Source: an uncultured Eubacteriales bacterium (GTDB lineage Bacteria > Bacillota > Clostridia > Oscillospirales > Oscillospiraceae). Taken from it: a stretch of DNA of 64,000 nt. Below the pieces are notes generated by a model that ran no database searches, was not told where the DNA came from, and saw only the letters and a program-made list of their open reading frames with translations. The translations under genes and the position numbers were made by a program. Positions 33,096-40,869 of this stretch are shown piece by piece. Every line of letters starts with the position of its first letter. The first letter of the stretch is position 1. The DNA lies in assembly GCA_900545405.1 (NCBI GenBank), contig UQYT01000002.1, positions 1-64,000 of the forward strand. The letters run 5' to 3'.

Positions 33096-33698
33096 ATGGG
33101 CATTAGGATAATAACCGTCAGCCGCCAGTTCGGCAGCGGCGGCAGGACCATCGCAAAGGAAACAGCCGAGAGGCTCGGCTGGAAATACTATGACAAGGAG
33201 CTCGTCAAGAAGATCGCCGAGGAGAGCGGCCTCGCCGAGAGCTACATACTCGAGAGCGGCGAATACGCCTGCTCCACCAGCAGCTTTCTCTTCAACTGGG
33301 TAATGAACGCGGAGGGCGCCCGCAGCGGCAGCCTGCCCATTTCCGACCAGCTCTACATTATACAGCACAACATCATCAAAGACCTCGCCGAGCACGAGCG
33401 CTGCGTCATCGTGGGCCGCTGCGCGGACTACATCCTGCGCGACAGGACGGACTGCCTACACACGTTCTTCCACGCGGACAACGCCTTCCGCGCCGACCGC
33501 ATCGTCCGCCTGTACGGCGAGCGCCCGGAAAAGCCCGAGAAGCGCCTCAAGGAGAAGGACGACAAGCGCCGCGCCTACTACCGCCACTACACCGGCCACC
33601 AGTGGGGCCTCGCCGAGAACTACGACATCTGCCTCGACTCCGGCCGCCTGGGCATAGACCAGTGCGTGGACATCCTCGTCAACGCCGCAAAAGCGTAA
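33096..33698 (+). CDS. Cytidylate kinase-like family protein
   Basis: 200 residues, cytidylate kinase-2 type nucleotide kinase seen widely in gut Firmicutes. The N-terminal loop ITVSRQFGSGGRTIAKE acts as the P-loop, followed by GWKYYDKELVKKIAEESGL. Mid-protein VIVGRCADYILRD and a late YYRHYTGHQWG match the family. Whether it phosphorylates CMP is not established, and canonical Cmk is usually present elsewhere. It stands alone between two terminators. ATG preceded by AGAAGGAGG. Confidence 0.85.
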   Translation: MGIRIITVSRQFGSGGRTIAKETAERLGWKYYDKELVKKIAEESGLAESYILESGEYACSTSSFLFNWVMNAEGARSGSLPISDQLYIIQHNIIKDLAEHERCVIVGRCADYILRDRTDCLHTFFHADNAFRADRIVRLYGERPEKPEKRLKEKDDKRRAYYRHYTGHQWGLAENYDICLDSGRLGIDQCVDILVNAAKA

Positions 33699-33710
33699 TA
33701 AGCAAAAAAG

Positions 33711-33744
33711 AAGCCGGAGCAAAGGTAACTTTGCTCCGGCTTTT
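33711..33744. terminator. Bidirectional terminator between the kinase-like gene and tRNA-Leu(CAG)
   Basis: Perfect 14-base stem with a GTAA loop (33711-33724 with 33729-33742), T-run on the plus strand and T-rich tract on the minus strand. It serves two convergent transcripts. Confidence 0.88.
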
Positions 33745-33746
33745 GG

Positions 33747-33831
33747 TGCGCGAGGCGGGACTTGAACCCGCACGTGCGTAGTGCACACTAGAACCTGAAT
33801 CTAGCGAGTCTGCCAATTCCACCACTCGCGC
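33747..33831 (-). tRNA. tRNA-Leu, anticodon CAG
   Basis: Read on the minus strand: acceptor GCGCGAG/CTCGCGC, a type II long variable arm, anticodon stem CTAGA/TCTAG with loop TTCAGGT (anticodon CAG, codon CUG) and a GGTTCAAGTCC T-loop. The 3' CCA is not encoded. Confidence 0.96.
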
Positions 33832-33848
33832 ATTTGGAATGCTCGACT

Positions 33849-33877
33849 ATAATAGCACCTGCGCGGAGAAATGTCAA
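33849..33877 (-). promoter_or_regulatory. Promoter of tRNA-Leu(CAG)
   Basis: Minus-strand TTGACA (33872-33877), 17 bases, TATTAT (33849-33854), about 18 bases from the tRNA 5' end. Confidence 0.85.
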
Positions 33878-33894
33878 CAAAAACTTGGCCGTTA

Positions 33895-33924
33895 TTGACA
33901 CGCCCGCCGCGCAGGTGATAACAT
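33895..33924 (+). promoter_or_regulatory. Promoter of tRNA-Leu(TAA)
   Basis: TTGACA (33895-33900), 18 bases, TAACAT (33919-33924). Its spacer contains CCGCGCAGGTG, also present in the spacer of the divergent tRNA promoter. Confidence 0.75.
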
Positions 33925-33932
33925 AGTCCCAC

Positions 33933-34019
33933 GCCGGTGTGGTGGAACTGGCAGACACCTGGGACTTAAAATCCCATATCCGCAAGGATGTACGGGTTCG
34001 AACCCCGTCACCGGCACCA
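33933..34019 (+). tRNA. tRNA-Leu, anticodon TAA
   Basis: Acceptor GCCGGTG/CACCGGC, anticodon stem TGGGA/TCCCA with loop CTTAAAA (anticodon TAA, codon UUA), long variable arm, GGTTCGAACCC T-arm and an encoded CCA end. Confidence 0.96.
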
Positions 34020-34049
34020 AAAGCCGCAGGCAAGGCCTCCGGCTTTTTT
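34019..34049 (+). terminator. Terminator of tRNA-Leu(TAA)
   Basis: Stem AAGCCG..CGGCTT with an inner AGGC/GCCT pair, followed by TTTTTT directly after the tRNA 3' end. Confidence 0.8.
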
Positions 34050-34166
34050 CATTTCCCGGTCAAGGACGGCCTGCACTTGGACTTGGACTTGGGCTGCATC
34101 AGCTTTGCATACGACTGCCTGCTTGTTTGCATGTCAAATTATATTGCGGCGCGAACGTGCGGCTTA

Positions 34167-34195
34167 TTGCAAAATCAGACCCTTTTTGGTAAAAT
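34167..34195 (+). promoter_or_regulatory. Promoter of the first dehydratase-like gene and TetR gene
   Basis: TTGCAA (34167-34172), 17 bases, TAAAAT (34190-34195). The leader of about 70 bases contains two GTCACGG copies near 34225 and 34237 that could bind the TetR protein. The gap 34050-34166 holds no other recognised feature. Confidence 0.65.
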
Positions 34196-34273
34196 TAAAA
34201 TGGTATTTTGTAATGTTATTGAAGTCACGGGTCTTGTCACGGCCCGCGTTTGCATTGAAGGGGTGATCTGTAT

Positions 34274-35695
34274 ATGTCTGACGGCATCCACAGAAAATTT
34301 CTTGAAACTCTTGGCTGGACCGGTCAGGAGCTGGAGGAGTTTCTGCCGGACTGGTTGAACACTGCGAGGTTTTTGCATCTTACCGACGAGGATGTCCGCC
34401 GCGCGGTCGAGGAGTGGATCCCGGCCTACTGGAACATCTCCCTCTCGGGCGTGAGGAAGAGCATAGCCGCGTGCATACGCGAGGCTGCGGACACGGCGAA
34501 GATGGGAGCCTACATGCGTGAGGGGAAGAAGGTGCTGTACAGCACCATGCCGTCCTGCCCGGTCTGCATAACCGCGAACAAGCTGGCCGGAGAGGGCAGG
34601 CTGGAGATATCCTACCCCTACTTCATAGTCACCTCCGTCCTGGGCGCGTTTTTCAACAAGAGCACGGACCAGCTGTTCAACGGCTCTTGCATGGATCCGA
34701 ACTGCCACCACTGCGGCATGAACTGCATGCGCGCGGACTCGGTGATGAGCGGGACCATACCCAAGCCGACCGTCACCTGGAACTGGGGCCTCCAGTGCAA
34801 CGAGAGCCGCAAGACAGACGAGATGATCTTCACCCTCGGCAAGGCCGAGTGGGACAACGTCCTGACCACCATCCCGCACGACGCCCCCCTCGGCGATTCC
34901 GAGGCGGATGACGACGAGCGGGTGGAGTATCTCAAAGAGGAGATCCGCGTCTCGCAGGAGGGGGTAACGCAGCACACGGGCATCGAGGTGCGCGAGGAAC
35001 ACCTGCGCGCCGCCGTCTCCGAGTACATGGGCTACCTCAAGCGCATAGAGCACCTGACCGACCTGGTCATGAACGCCGACCCTCAGCCCCTGACGGGCAA
35101 CGAACTGGCGCTCATGGGCATCTGCATGGAGTCGGCCTTCAACACCGGCCTCGGCTGGCTCAACGACGCCATAGACACGGCCATAGCCGAGGTGGAGGAG
35201 CTGATACGCGAGGGCAGGGGCGTGCTTCCCAAGGGCGCGCCGAAGCTGGCCTGCCACTTCAACCCCCTCAACATACCCTGGATAGAAAAGACCTTCAGGG
35301 ATAACGGCGTGAACCTGACCCTGGGCAGGATGTTCCCCCCGGCCAGCTTCCTCATCCGCCGCATAGACGAAAACGACATCTACACCAGCACGGCCAGGAT
35401 GTGCCTGTCCGTGCCAAACACCGTGAACATGCTCGACGAGGCCAGAATGGTCACGGAGCAGCTCCAGGTCTATGCGGTCGACGGCGTGCTCTACGGCTTT
35501 TTCTCCTTCGACCGCTGGATCGGCGCGCTTGAGAAGGCCATGATCCGCGTGGTGGAGGAAAAGACCAGCATACCTCATTTCTATCTCGAGGCCGAGTTCT
35601 GGAACAGCGGAAGGTATTCGCCCGAGGACAGACTGTCCATGATCAGAAGTATCTGCAACTGCCTGAAGATCACAGGCATAGCAGAAGGAAAGTAA
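34274..35695 (+). CDS. 2-hydroxyacyl-CoA dehydratase family protein, HgdA-like (set 1)
   Basis: 473 residues, HgdA/HgdB/BcrBC superfamily. It is rich in cysteines suited to Fe-S binding: C95 and C98 (MPSCPVCIT), then C139, C144, C147 and C151 in a dense cluster, plus MCLSVP near residue 375. The C-terminal FSFDRWIGALEKAM block parallels other family members. Canonical enzymes remove water from 2-hydroxyacyl-CoA through ketyl radicals after ATP-driven reduction by HgdC; the substrate is not inferable. It shares the SGTI..TWNWGLQC..SRKTDEM stretch with the minus-strand paralogue at 41102. Its HgdB-like partner is probably the gene at 36389. TetR follows after 13 bases. Confidence 0.85.
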   Translation: MSDGIHRKFLETLGWTGQELEEFLPDWLNTARFLHLTDEDVRRAVEEWIPAYWNISLSGVRKSIAACIREAADTAKMGAYMREGKKVLYSTMPSCPVCITANKLAGEGRLEISYPYFIVTSVLGAFFNKSTDQLFNGSCMDPNCHHCGMNCMRADSVMSGTIPKPTVTWNWGLQCNESRKTDEMIFTLGKAEWDNVLTTIPHDAPLGDSEADDDERVEYLKEEIRVSQEGVTQHTGIEVREEHLRAAVSEYMGYLKRIEHLTDLVMNADPQPLTGNELALMGICMESAFNTGLGWLNDAIDTAIAEVEELIREGRGVLPKGAPKLACHFNPLNIPWIEKTFRDNGVNLTLGRMFPPASFLIRRIDENDIYTSTARMCLSVPNTVNMLDEARMVTEQLQVYAVDGVLYGFFSFDRWIGALEKAMIRVVEEKTSIPHFYLEAEFWNSGRYSPEDRLSMIRSICNCLKITGIAEGK

Positions 35696-35707
35696 GGTCA
35701 GCTTATA

Positions 35708-36283
35708 ATGGCTCGTGAGAAGGTATTGTGCGGCAAAGAGGAGATAATACGTGTTGCCGTCGGCATTGTAGACAAGGAGGGAATGGAGGCCGTCTCGGTC
35801 CGCAGGATAGCAAAGGAACTCGGCGTATCCTCCATGACCATATACAACTACGTAGAAAACCTCAGCGACGTAAAAAAGCGCGTGCTCATAAGCGGATTCG
35901 ACCGCATGTACGGCTGCATATATGAGGCTTTGAACGCCCTCCCCGCGGTGCAGGGCCGGCTCGAGCTCTGCCGGGCCATTGCGCTCGAGGTGTTCAGGTT
36001 CGCCCGGAACAACCCGGAGATGTTCAAATACATGTTCACGGATGGACGGCAGGCCTTTCACGCGGACGCCGAGGTCAGGCCCTTCTACGCCTTCTTTTCA
36101 AAATTCATGAAGAGAGGCAAGAGCAGCAAGGGCGACTGGCGCTCCGGAGAGAAGAGCTGCAAGCTCTTTGAGACTCTGGTGTTCTATCTGTCCTACCAGA
36201 GCTGCACCGGCGTGAGCGTCTGCTCCGAAGAGGAATTTTTGGGCTATATGGACTTCTATCTGGAAGGCTGTATGAGCGAGTAA
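35708..36283 (+). CDS. TetR family transcription regulator
   Basis: 191 residues. The N-terminal 50 residues form the TetR HTH: EEIIRVAVGIVDKEGMEAVSVRRIAKELGVSSMTIYNYV. The remainder is the ligand-binding helical domain, with no recognised ligand signature. It is cotranscribed with the HgdA-like gene (13-base gap) and precedes the promoter of the next dehydratase genes, so it is the natural candidate regulator of this region. The ribosome binding site is weak (AAGGT about ten bases upstream). Confidence 0.88.
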   Translation: MAREKVLCGKEEIIRVAVGIVDKEGMEAVSVRRIAKELGVSSMTIYNYVENLSDVKKRVLISGFDRMYGCIYEALNALPAVQGRLELCRAIALEVFRFARNNPEMFKYMFTDGRQAFHADAEVRPFYAFFSKFMKRGKSSKGDWRSGEKSCKLFETLVFYLSYQSCTGVSVCSEEEFLGYMDFYLEGCMSE

Positions 36284-36303
36284 TAATAAATTTGCCTGAA
36301 CTA

Positions 36304-36332
36304 TTGACAATAATATGACGATACTGTATTAT
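36304..36332 (+). promoter_or_regulatory. Promoter of the HgdB-like/HgdC operon
   Basis: TTGACA (36304-36309), 17 bases, TATTAT (36327-36332). It lies just after the TetR stop, with about 55 bases of leader. Confidence 0.82.
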
Positions 36333-36388
36333 AATTTACGGTGTATATTTACGGTTGAGACCTTTGAAGTGAGGAAGGTGAGCTGCTC

Positions 36389-37540
36389 TTGAACGAGATC
36401 CTGTCCGAGCTTGAAAAGCTGGCCGCTCAGAGAGCGGGGGAGCTGATCGCCGACAGACGCGGCGGGGTTCCGCTTGTGGAGTACGGCAGCACCTTCATAC
36501 CGGAGGAGCTCATCCGTGCCGCAGGCGCCAACACATATCTCATGTGCAGCGGGGGCCAGCAGGAGGCTGCGGAGGCCGTGCTGGACGACATGCTCGGCTG
36601 CATGAACCCCCTGGCGCGCTCCATAGTCGGCGGCTTCAGGCTCGGGAACGACGAGGTGTCCGAACACACAGATCTTGTCGTGACCGCGGTCACGGACTGC
36701 CACATAGGCAGGCTCAGCGAGCTGCTGGAGTTCCAGGGCATCAGGACGGCGAAGGTGGGCGTGCCCCCGGATTGGAAAAAGGGCATCGCCTTTGACTACT
36801 TCGTCCGCTCCCTGCGCAAAATGATGGGTGAGGTCGAAAAACTCACCGGCAGGAGCGCGGATATGGAGCTCGCGAGGAAGTATTTTTCCGAGACGAACCG
36901 CATTAACGCGGCCTTTCGCCGGATAAACGAGCTCAGAAAGCGCCCGGACCAGACGATAGCCTTCAAGGACTATATGCGTCTGCAGCACCTGAGCTTCATA
37001 GTTGGCGACACGGGGCTCACGGCCTCGCTGCTCGAGCGCCTCTGCGACAAGCTGGAGAGAGCCAGGACCACGAATCACGGCGCGCCGCGGCTGATCGTGA
37101 TTGGCCGGGTCATCGCGATAGGCGACTACCAGCTCATCTCGCTCATCGACAGATGCGGCGCAGTCGTCGCGGCTGAGATGCTCGACGAGGGCATAAGGGT
37201 AAGCGAAAAGGACGTGGAGCTCGAAGGCGACCTGCTGCTGAACTTCGCCCGCAACCGCTATCTGGACAAGACCCCGATAGACATCTTCCAGCCCGCCTGG
37301 CACACCCGCATGGGCAAGCTCAGAGAGCTCATCGAGGAATGCCATGCCGACGGCGTGATCTGGTACCAGCTCGCCTTTGACGAGATCTACGACATGGAGT
37401 ACACCTGCGTGGCAAACGAGCTCAGGGAACTGGGCGTCCCGCTGCTGCGTCTGGAGACGAACTACTCCTACACGCGGGAGGAGCTCGGCCAGGCAAAGAT
37501 CCAGGTGGAAAATTTCATCGGCGGATTGTGCAGAAGCTGA
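36389..37540 (+). CDS. 2-hydroxyacyl-CoA dehydratase family protein, HgdB-like (set 1)
   Basis: 383 residues, BcrC/HgdB type. Three cysteines at C71 (DMLGCMNPL), C104 (VTDCHIG) and C340 (EYTCVANEL) have the spacing of the cluster ligands known in 2-hydroxyisocaproyl-CoA dehydratase, so this subunit should hold a 4Fe-4S cluster. The GSTFIPEELIRAAGANTYLMCSGG start and FQPAWHTRMGKLRELIEE are family features. The start is TTG after GAGGAAGGTGA; a TTG is consistent with its alignment to the minus-strand paralogue from residue 1. It heads an operon with two tiny genes and the HgdC-type activator. Confidence 0.87.
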   Translation: MNEILSELEKLAAQRAGELIADRRGGVPLVEYGSTFIPEELIRAAGANTYLMCSGGQQEAAEAVLDDMLGCMNPLARSIVGGFRLGNDEVSEHTDLVVTAVTDCHIGRLSELLEFQGIRTAKVGVPPDWKKGIAFDYFVRSLRKMMGEVEKLTGRSADMELARKYFSETNRINAAFRRINELRKRPDQTIAFKDYMRLQHLSFIVGDTGLTASLLERLCDKLERARTTNHGAPRLIVIGRVIAIGDYQLISLIDRCGAVVAAEMLDEGIRVSEKDVELEGDLLLNFARNRYLDKTPIDIFQPAWHTRMGKLRELIEECHADGVIWYQLAFDEIYDMEYTCVANELRELGVPLLRLETNYSYTREELGQAKIQVENFIGGLCRS

Positions 37541-37580
37541 AATCGCAAAACCATTTTGTTATAACAGGAGGAAAGAATAT

Positions 37581-37847
37581 ATGGACTTCAAGACGGCCGC
37601 GATCAATTACGGCGACGGCGTTACAGACGCCATGGAGGAGCGCGGCATAAACGAGGACGACATCCGTGCGGTTCTCGAGTATGCCGAAAGCGAGGGCAAG
37701 AAGCTCTACGTCGAGGGCGAGGAGCACTTCCTTGCGCGCAAGCGCATCGGGAATTTCTCCGCCTACGTGGAGTACAGCCTGAACGGCGACAGCGTGGAAG
37801 TGCTCAATGTCTACAGCCACGTTGTGATGCTTTCCGAGGATCAGTAA
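37581..37847 (+). CDS. 88-residue protein homologous to the C-terminal domain of the redox protein at 58098
   Basis: 88 residues, no named family known to me. It aligns over its length with the last 87 residues encoded at 58098-58361: both begin with an FK/YK strand, share a V..xM.xR...E.DI..V...A...G..xY segment, then L.R.R.GN, a V-rich strand and an ending YSH.V/YSHRM. An alpha-plus-beta fold with a histidine near the end is likely. There are no cysteines. Good AGGAGG site. It lies between the HgdB-like protein and a small CxxC ribbon protein, the same order seen in the minus-strand cluster. Confidence 0.8.
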   Translation: MDFKTAAINYGDGVTDAMEERGINEDDIRAVLEYAESEGKKLYVEGEEHFLARKRIGNFSAYVEYSLNGDSVEVLNVYSHVVMLSEDQ

Positions 37848-37868
37848 CGAGTTGGGAGGTAATTAATC

Positions 37869-38054
37869 ATGTGGAAGTGCTATAAGTGCAAGGTTGACGT
37901 TGAAGAAGTCGATGACATCAAGATCTTCTACAAGGATCTTTCCCTGCCCGACGCCTGCGGCTATCGCTGCCCCGAGTGCGGCGCTGAGTATCTGGACGGC
38001 GAGTTCGTGGCCGACCAGCTCTCCTCCGCGGAGCAGATGCTTGAGGGCAAATAA
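37869..38054 (+). CDS. 61-residue double-CxxC ribbon protein
   Basis: 61 residues. Two CxxC pairs, CYKC (residues 4-7) and CPEC (34-37), imply one Zn or Fe site (rubredoxin-like or zinc ribbon). The C-terminal half resembles the 73-residue protein at 57872 (CP.CG, then E..A...L...E..LE.K). From memory the latter fits the DVU_1557 redox protein family. It sits 21 bases after the 88-residue gene and 25 bases before the activator, with GGGAGG upstream. It is a candidate small electron carrier or metal-handling protein for the dehydratase system. Confidence 0.8.
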   Translation: MWKCYKCKVDVEEVDDIKIFYKDLSLPDACGYRCPECGAEYLDGEFVADQLSSAEQMLEGK

Positions 38055-38079
38055 GAAGATTTGATTCGAGGGCAGAGAT

Positions 38080-38883
38080 ATGAAACTTTTTGTGGGCGTT
38101 GACATCGGTTCTACCACCGCCAAGTGCGTTATCGTGGACGAAAACGACAAGATGCTCGTCTTCAGCCACATTCCCACCGAGTATGACCGCAATGTCAGCG
38201 GCGAGAAGATCCTCAAAATAGCTCTGGACGAGATCGGAGCTTCGGAGTCCGACATCGCGTACCTCGTGTCCACCGGATACGGCCGCAAGTCCTTCGAGCG
38301 CGCCGACCTGAACATCCCTGAGATCATCGCGCACGGCATGGGCACCTGGCACATGATGCCCGGCACCCGCACTATAATCGACATCGGCGGCCAGGACAGC
38401 AAGGTCATCGAGCTCAGCGAGCAGGGCGTTGTCGAGCGCTTTGAGATGAACGACAAATGCGCCGCGGGCACCGGCCGCTTCTTCGAGGTGCTGACGCACC
38501 GGCTGCTCGGCATCAAGATGGAGGAACTCTCCGACCTCATGAAGAAGTCGAAGAACGCCTGCACCATCTCCAGCATGTGCACCATCTTCGCGGAGTCCGA
38601 GATCATCTCCTACCTCTCGCAGAAGATACCCATAGAGGACATCGCGGCCGGCACCGGCAGGTCCATCGCCCGCCGCATCCTGGCCATGGGCCGTTCCGCG
38701 CAGATACAGTACCTGGAGCCCATCGTCTTCTCCGGCGGCGTGGCCAACAACGAGGCCATCACGGACATCTTTGCCGAGCTGCTCGGCAAGCCCGTAACGG
38801 CGGTCAAGATGCCCCAGTCCACCGCGGCCCTCGGCGCCGCGCTCAGGGCCCACAAGGAGTACGACAAGCTGCAGAGCGCCTGA
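38080..38883 (+). CDS. hgdC: 2-hydroxyacyl-CoA dehydratase activator (HgdC type, BadF/BadG family)
   Basis: 267 residues, full length. ATP-dependent activator that injects one electron into the dehydratase from ferredoxin or flavodoxin. ASKHA fold: DIGSTTAKCVIV at 8-19, IIDIGGQDSKVI at 99-110, and FSGGVANNEAI near the C-terminus. The homodimer-bridging cluster cysteines are C127 (NDKCAAGTGRFFE) and C166 (SSMCTIF), the same numbers known in the Acidaminococcus enzyme. It is the only activator in the window, so it probably serves both HgdA/HgdB sets. Followed by a strong terminator. Confidence 0.95.
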   Translation: MKLFVGVDIGSTTAKCVIVDENDKMLVFSHIPTEYDRNVSGEKILKIALDEIGASESDIAYLVSTGYGRKSFERADLNIPEIIAHGMGTWHMMPGTRTIIDIGGQDSKVIELSEQGVVERFEMNDKCAAGTGRFFEVLTHRLLGIKMEELSDLMKKSKNACTISSMCTIFAESEIISYLSQKIPIEDIAAGTGRSIARRILAMGRSAQIQYLEPIVFSGGVANNEAITDIFAELLGKPVTAVKMPQSTAALGAALRAHKEYDKLQSA

Positions 38884-38907
38884 GACCGGCAAATACGACA
38901 AAACGCG

Positions 38908-38940
38908 AAATGAGGCGGAGTTGACTTTCCGCCTCATTTT
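38908..38940 (+). terminator. Terminator of the HgdB-like/HgdC operon
   Basis: 12-base stem AAATGAGGCGGA/TCCGCCTCATTT with an 8-base loop, then TTGATATATTT. The next promoter's -35 lies inside its loop. Confidence 0.8.
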
Positions 38941-38948
38941 GATATATT
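38921..38948 (+). promoter_or_regulatory. Promoter of the DUF5714 gene, overlapping the terminator
   Basis: TTGACT (38921-38926), 16 bases, TATATT (38943-38948). Predicted transcription starts three to five bases before the first ATG at 38959. Confidence 0.55.
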
Positions 38949-38958
38949 TATCGTTATT

Positions 38959-39546
38959 ATGATGTACGACATGAAAAAAGCCGAGGAGCGCATCCTCGAA
39001 TACTGCGCAGAGCGCGCCCGCGAGGACGCAGTCCCGCCTGAGGACATCGCCTGCGCGCTGATGAACGAGCCGGGCGTGCTGAGAATGCACGGGCCGGAGC
39101 ACCACTTTCTCACCGCGGCCTCGCTCTGCGCCGCCTGGTGCGCCGTGCGCCGCGACGACGCCCGGCCCAGGCTGGAGCGCCTGCGAGTGCGCTGCGCGCA
39201 GATCCCGGCGGGCGTTTGCGGCTATTACGGCGTCTGCGGCGACACGCTGGCCGCCGGCGCTTTCCTGAGCGAGATACTGGGCGCGACCTACCTCTCCGGC
39301 GCGGAGTGGCAGGTGGTGAACAACTTCACGGCGCGCGTCCAGTCCGGCGTGGCCGCCTCCTGCACCCGCGGGCCGCGCTGCTGCAAGCGCACGACGCTGG
39401 CGGCCATATCCGCCGCGGCGTCCGCGCTCGCCGAGCTCACCGGCGTCGCCCTGCCGCGCCCGGAGCGCATAAGATGCACCTTCCGCGCCATGAACAGCCA
39501 GTGCATAGGAAAGGACTGTATCTTCTGTGACGGGATACCGGGATGA
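38959..39546 (+). CDS. DUF5714 family cysteine-rich protein
   Basis: 195 residues. I assign DUF5714 from memory, on the N-terminal helix, an MHGPEHHFLTAASL block near residue 45 and C-terminal cysteines. At least ten cysteines are visible, including CGYYGVCGD (about 86-94), CTRGPRCCKR (about 136-145) and a terminal CIGKDCIFC, which suggest metal or redox chemistry. In other genomes such proteins lie near 2-hydroxyacyl-CoA dehydratase or methyltransferase genes (inference). No ribosome binding site is seen; the start could be any of three close ATGs (38959, 38962, 38971). It overlaps the next gene by 20 bases. Confidence 0.75.
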   Translation: MMYDMKKAEERILEYCAERAREDAVPPEDIACALMNEPGVLRMHGPEHHFLTAASLCAAWCAVRRDDARPRLERLRVRCAQIPAGVCGYYGVCGDTLAAGAFLSEILGATYLSGAEWQVVNNFTARVQSGVAASCTRGPRCCKRTTLAAISAAASALAELTGVALPRPERIRCTFRAMNSQCIGKDCIFCDGIPG

Positions 39547-40849
39547 GAACCTGGAGGCCGCGTGTGCCGGCCTCCTTTCGCTGCTGCCGGAGAGCTGCTG
39601 CCGGGCCGAGGCGCTCGCCGCGGCCTGCGCGCACTACGGGGTGAGCGCGGCCGGGGTAAGCCGCGCGGCGGAGCTGCTGCCGGAGCACTATGAGTTGCAA
39701 TATCGCGGCGTGAGGCTGCTGCTGGGCGAATATCTGCGCGAGGCGCTGCGCCCCTTCGGCGAGGCTGACGGCCGCAGGGTCTGCGAGGTCAGCGTGCCTG
39801 CCCCGCCCCAGCTTGTGCTGGAGCTCCAGTCCGCCGCCCGGCGCGCCGGAGCGCGCCTCCAGACCGGCGCACTGGCCCAGCAGGTGCTGCTGCGCGGGCT
39901 GCTCTTGAGCCGCGCGCCGCTGGACATGACCAGCTGCTCAAAGCGCCGCTGCGGCCTGAACAAGATGCGCGGGCGCCTGTTCCTCGACCCGCCGGGCGGG
40001 TCCGCGCCCGAGCTGCTGCTCGAGTTCGGCGTCCTCTGCGACGAGTGCGCAAAGACGGGGGAGGGCCTGCTGCCCGCCGGCAGCCGGGTCTGCGCCGTGC
40101 TGCCCAAGCGCGGAGCGCAGGGCGAGCGGGAGTGGCTGGCCCTCGTCTCCGCCGGGGCGGCCCGCGCCGCCGGGGAGGCGGAGGAGCGGCTGGGCCTCCG
40201 GCGCACGCGCGAGGACGGAAAGTTCGCCGCGGGGCTCTACTCGCGCTTTCTGCGCGCCCAGGCGGAGCTGCTGAGGCTCAACGCCAGGCCCGGACGCCGC
40301 CCGCTGTACGGCAACAGCCTGGCCCTTGCCCAGACCGTGCAGCTCATGGTCTTCGACGAGCCGGAGCGCGCCGTGGACGCGCTGGAGCTGCTCTGCTCTG
40401 AGCTAGAGGCCGCGCCGGAGGCCGCAGAGGGCCGAAAGAGGCTCTACTGCTTCTATGTGCCCTTCCTCCAGCCGGAGCTGGACCGCCGCTTCCGCGAAAA
40501 CGGCGTCGATCTGCTTGGCAGCGCGGCATTTTTGTACACGAATGCCGTGCCGGGCTTCGGGACCGGGGGCGCGGCCGCGGCCTGGCTTGCGGGTATGACT
40601 GTATCCGGCGGCGTTCGCCGCGAGTGCGCGGCCATAGCGGAGGAGATGGAGCGCTCCGGCTGCTGTGCCTACTTCACCGGCGCCTTCGGCTTCGACCGCT
40701 GGATGGGCGCGCCGGACCCGCTGCGCCGCCGCATCCTGGCCGAGGAGCACGGCGTGAGGACTCTGAGGCTCGACTCCGACTTCTGGTGCGAGAACGCGAT
40801 GTTCGGAAGCACCCTGGAGCGGGTGGACAACCTCTGCGTCCAGCTTTGA
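39527..40849 (+). CDS. Divergent 2-hydroxyacyl-CoA dehydratase-like protein (third HgdA-like paralogue)
   Basis: 440 residues, GC-rich. Similarity to HgdA-like proteins is local: TSCSKRRCGLNKMRG (about residues 144-158) aligns with the CRHCPLNKMRLG segment of the 41102 protein, FDRWMGAPDPLRRRILAEEHG matches the FDRWLGAQQKI block, and LRLDSDFWCENAMFGSTLERV matches the C-terminal end. The N-terminal part differs from both paralogues. The start is GTG inside the preceding gene, with only AGGA at some distance. It is probably cotranscribed with DUF5714. It may be an accessory or a non-dehydratase reductase rather than a catalytic subunit. Confidence 0.7.
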   Translation: MTGYRDENLEAACAGLLSLLPESCCRAEALAAACAHYGVSAAGVSRAAELLPEHYELQYRGVRLLLGEYLREALRPFGEADGRRVCEVSVPAPPQLVLELQSAARRAGARLQTGALAQQVLLRGLLLSRAPLDMTSCSKRRCGLNKMRGRLFLDPPGGSAPELLLEFGVLCDECAKTGEGLLPAGSRVCAVLPKRGAQGEREWLALVSAGAARAAGEAEERLGLRRTREDGKFAAGLYSRFLRAQAELLRLNARPGRRPLYGNSLALAQTVQLMVFDEPERAVDALELLCSELEAAPEAAEGRKRLYCFYVPFLQPELDRRFRENGVDLLGSAAFLYTNAVPGFGTGGAAAAWLAGMTVSGGVRRECAAIAEEMERSGCCAYFTGAFGFDRWMGAPDPLRRRILAEEHGVRTLRLDSDFWCENAMFGSTLERVDNLCVQL

Positions 40850-40869
40850 GTAGAAAAAGCCTCGCAGAG

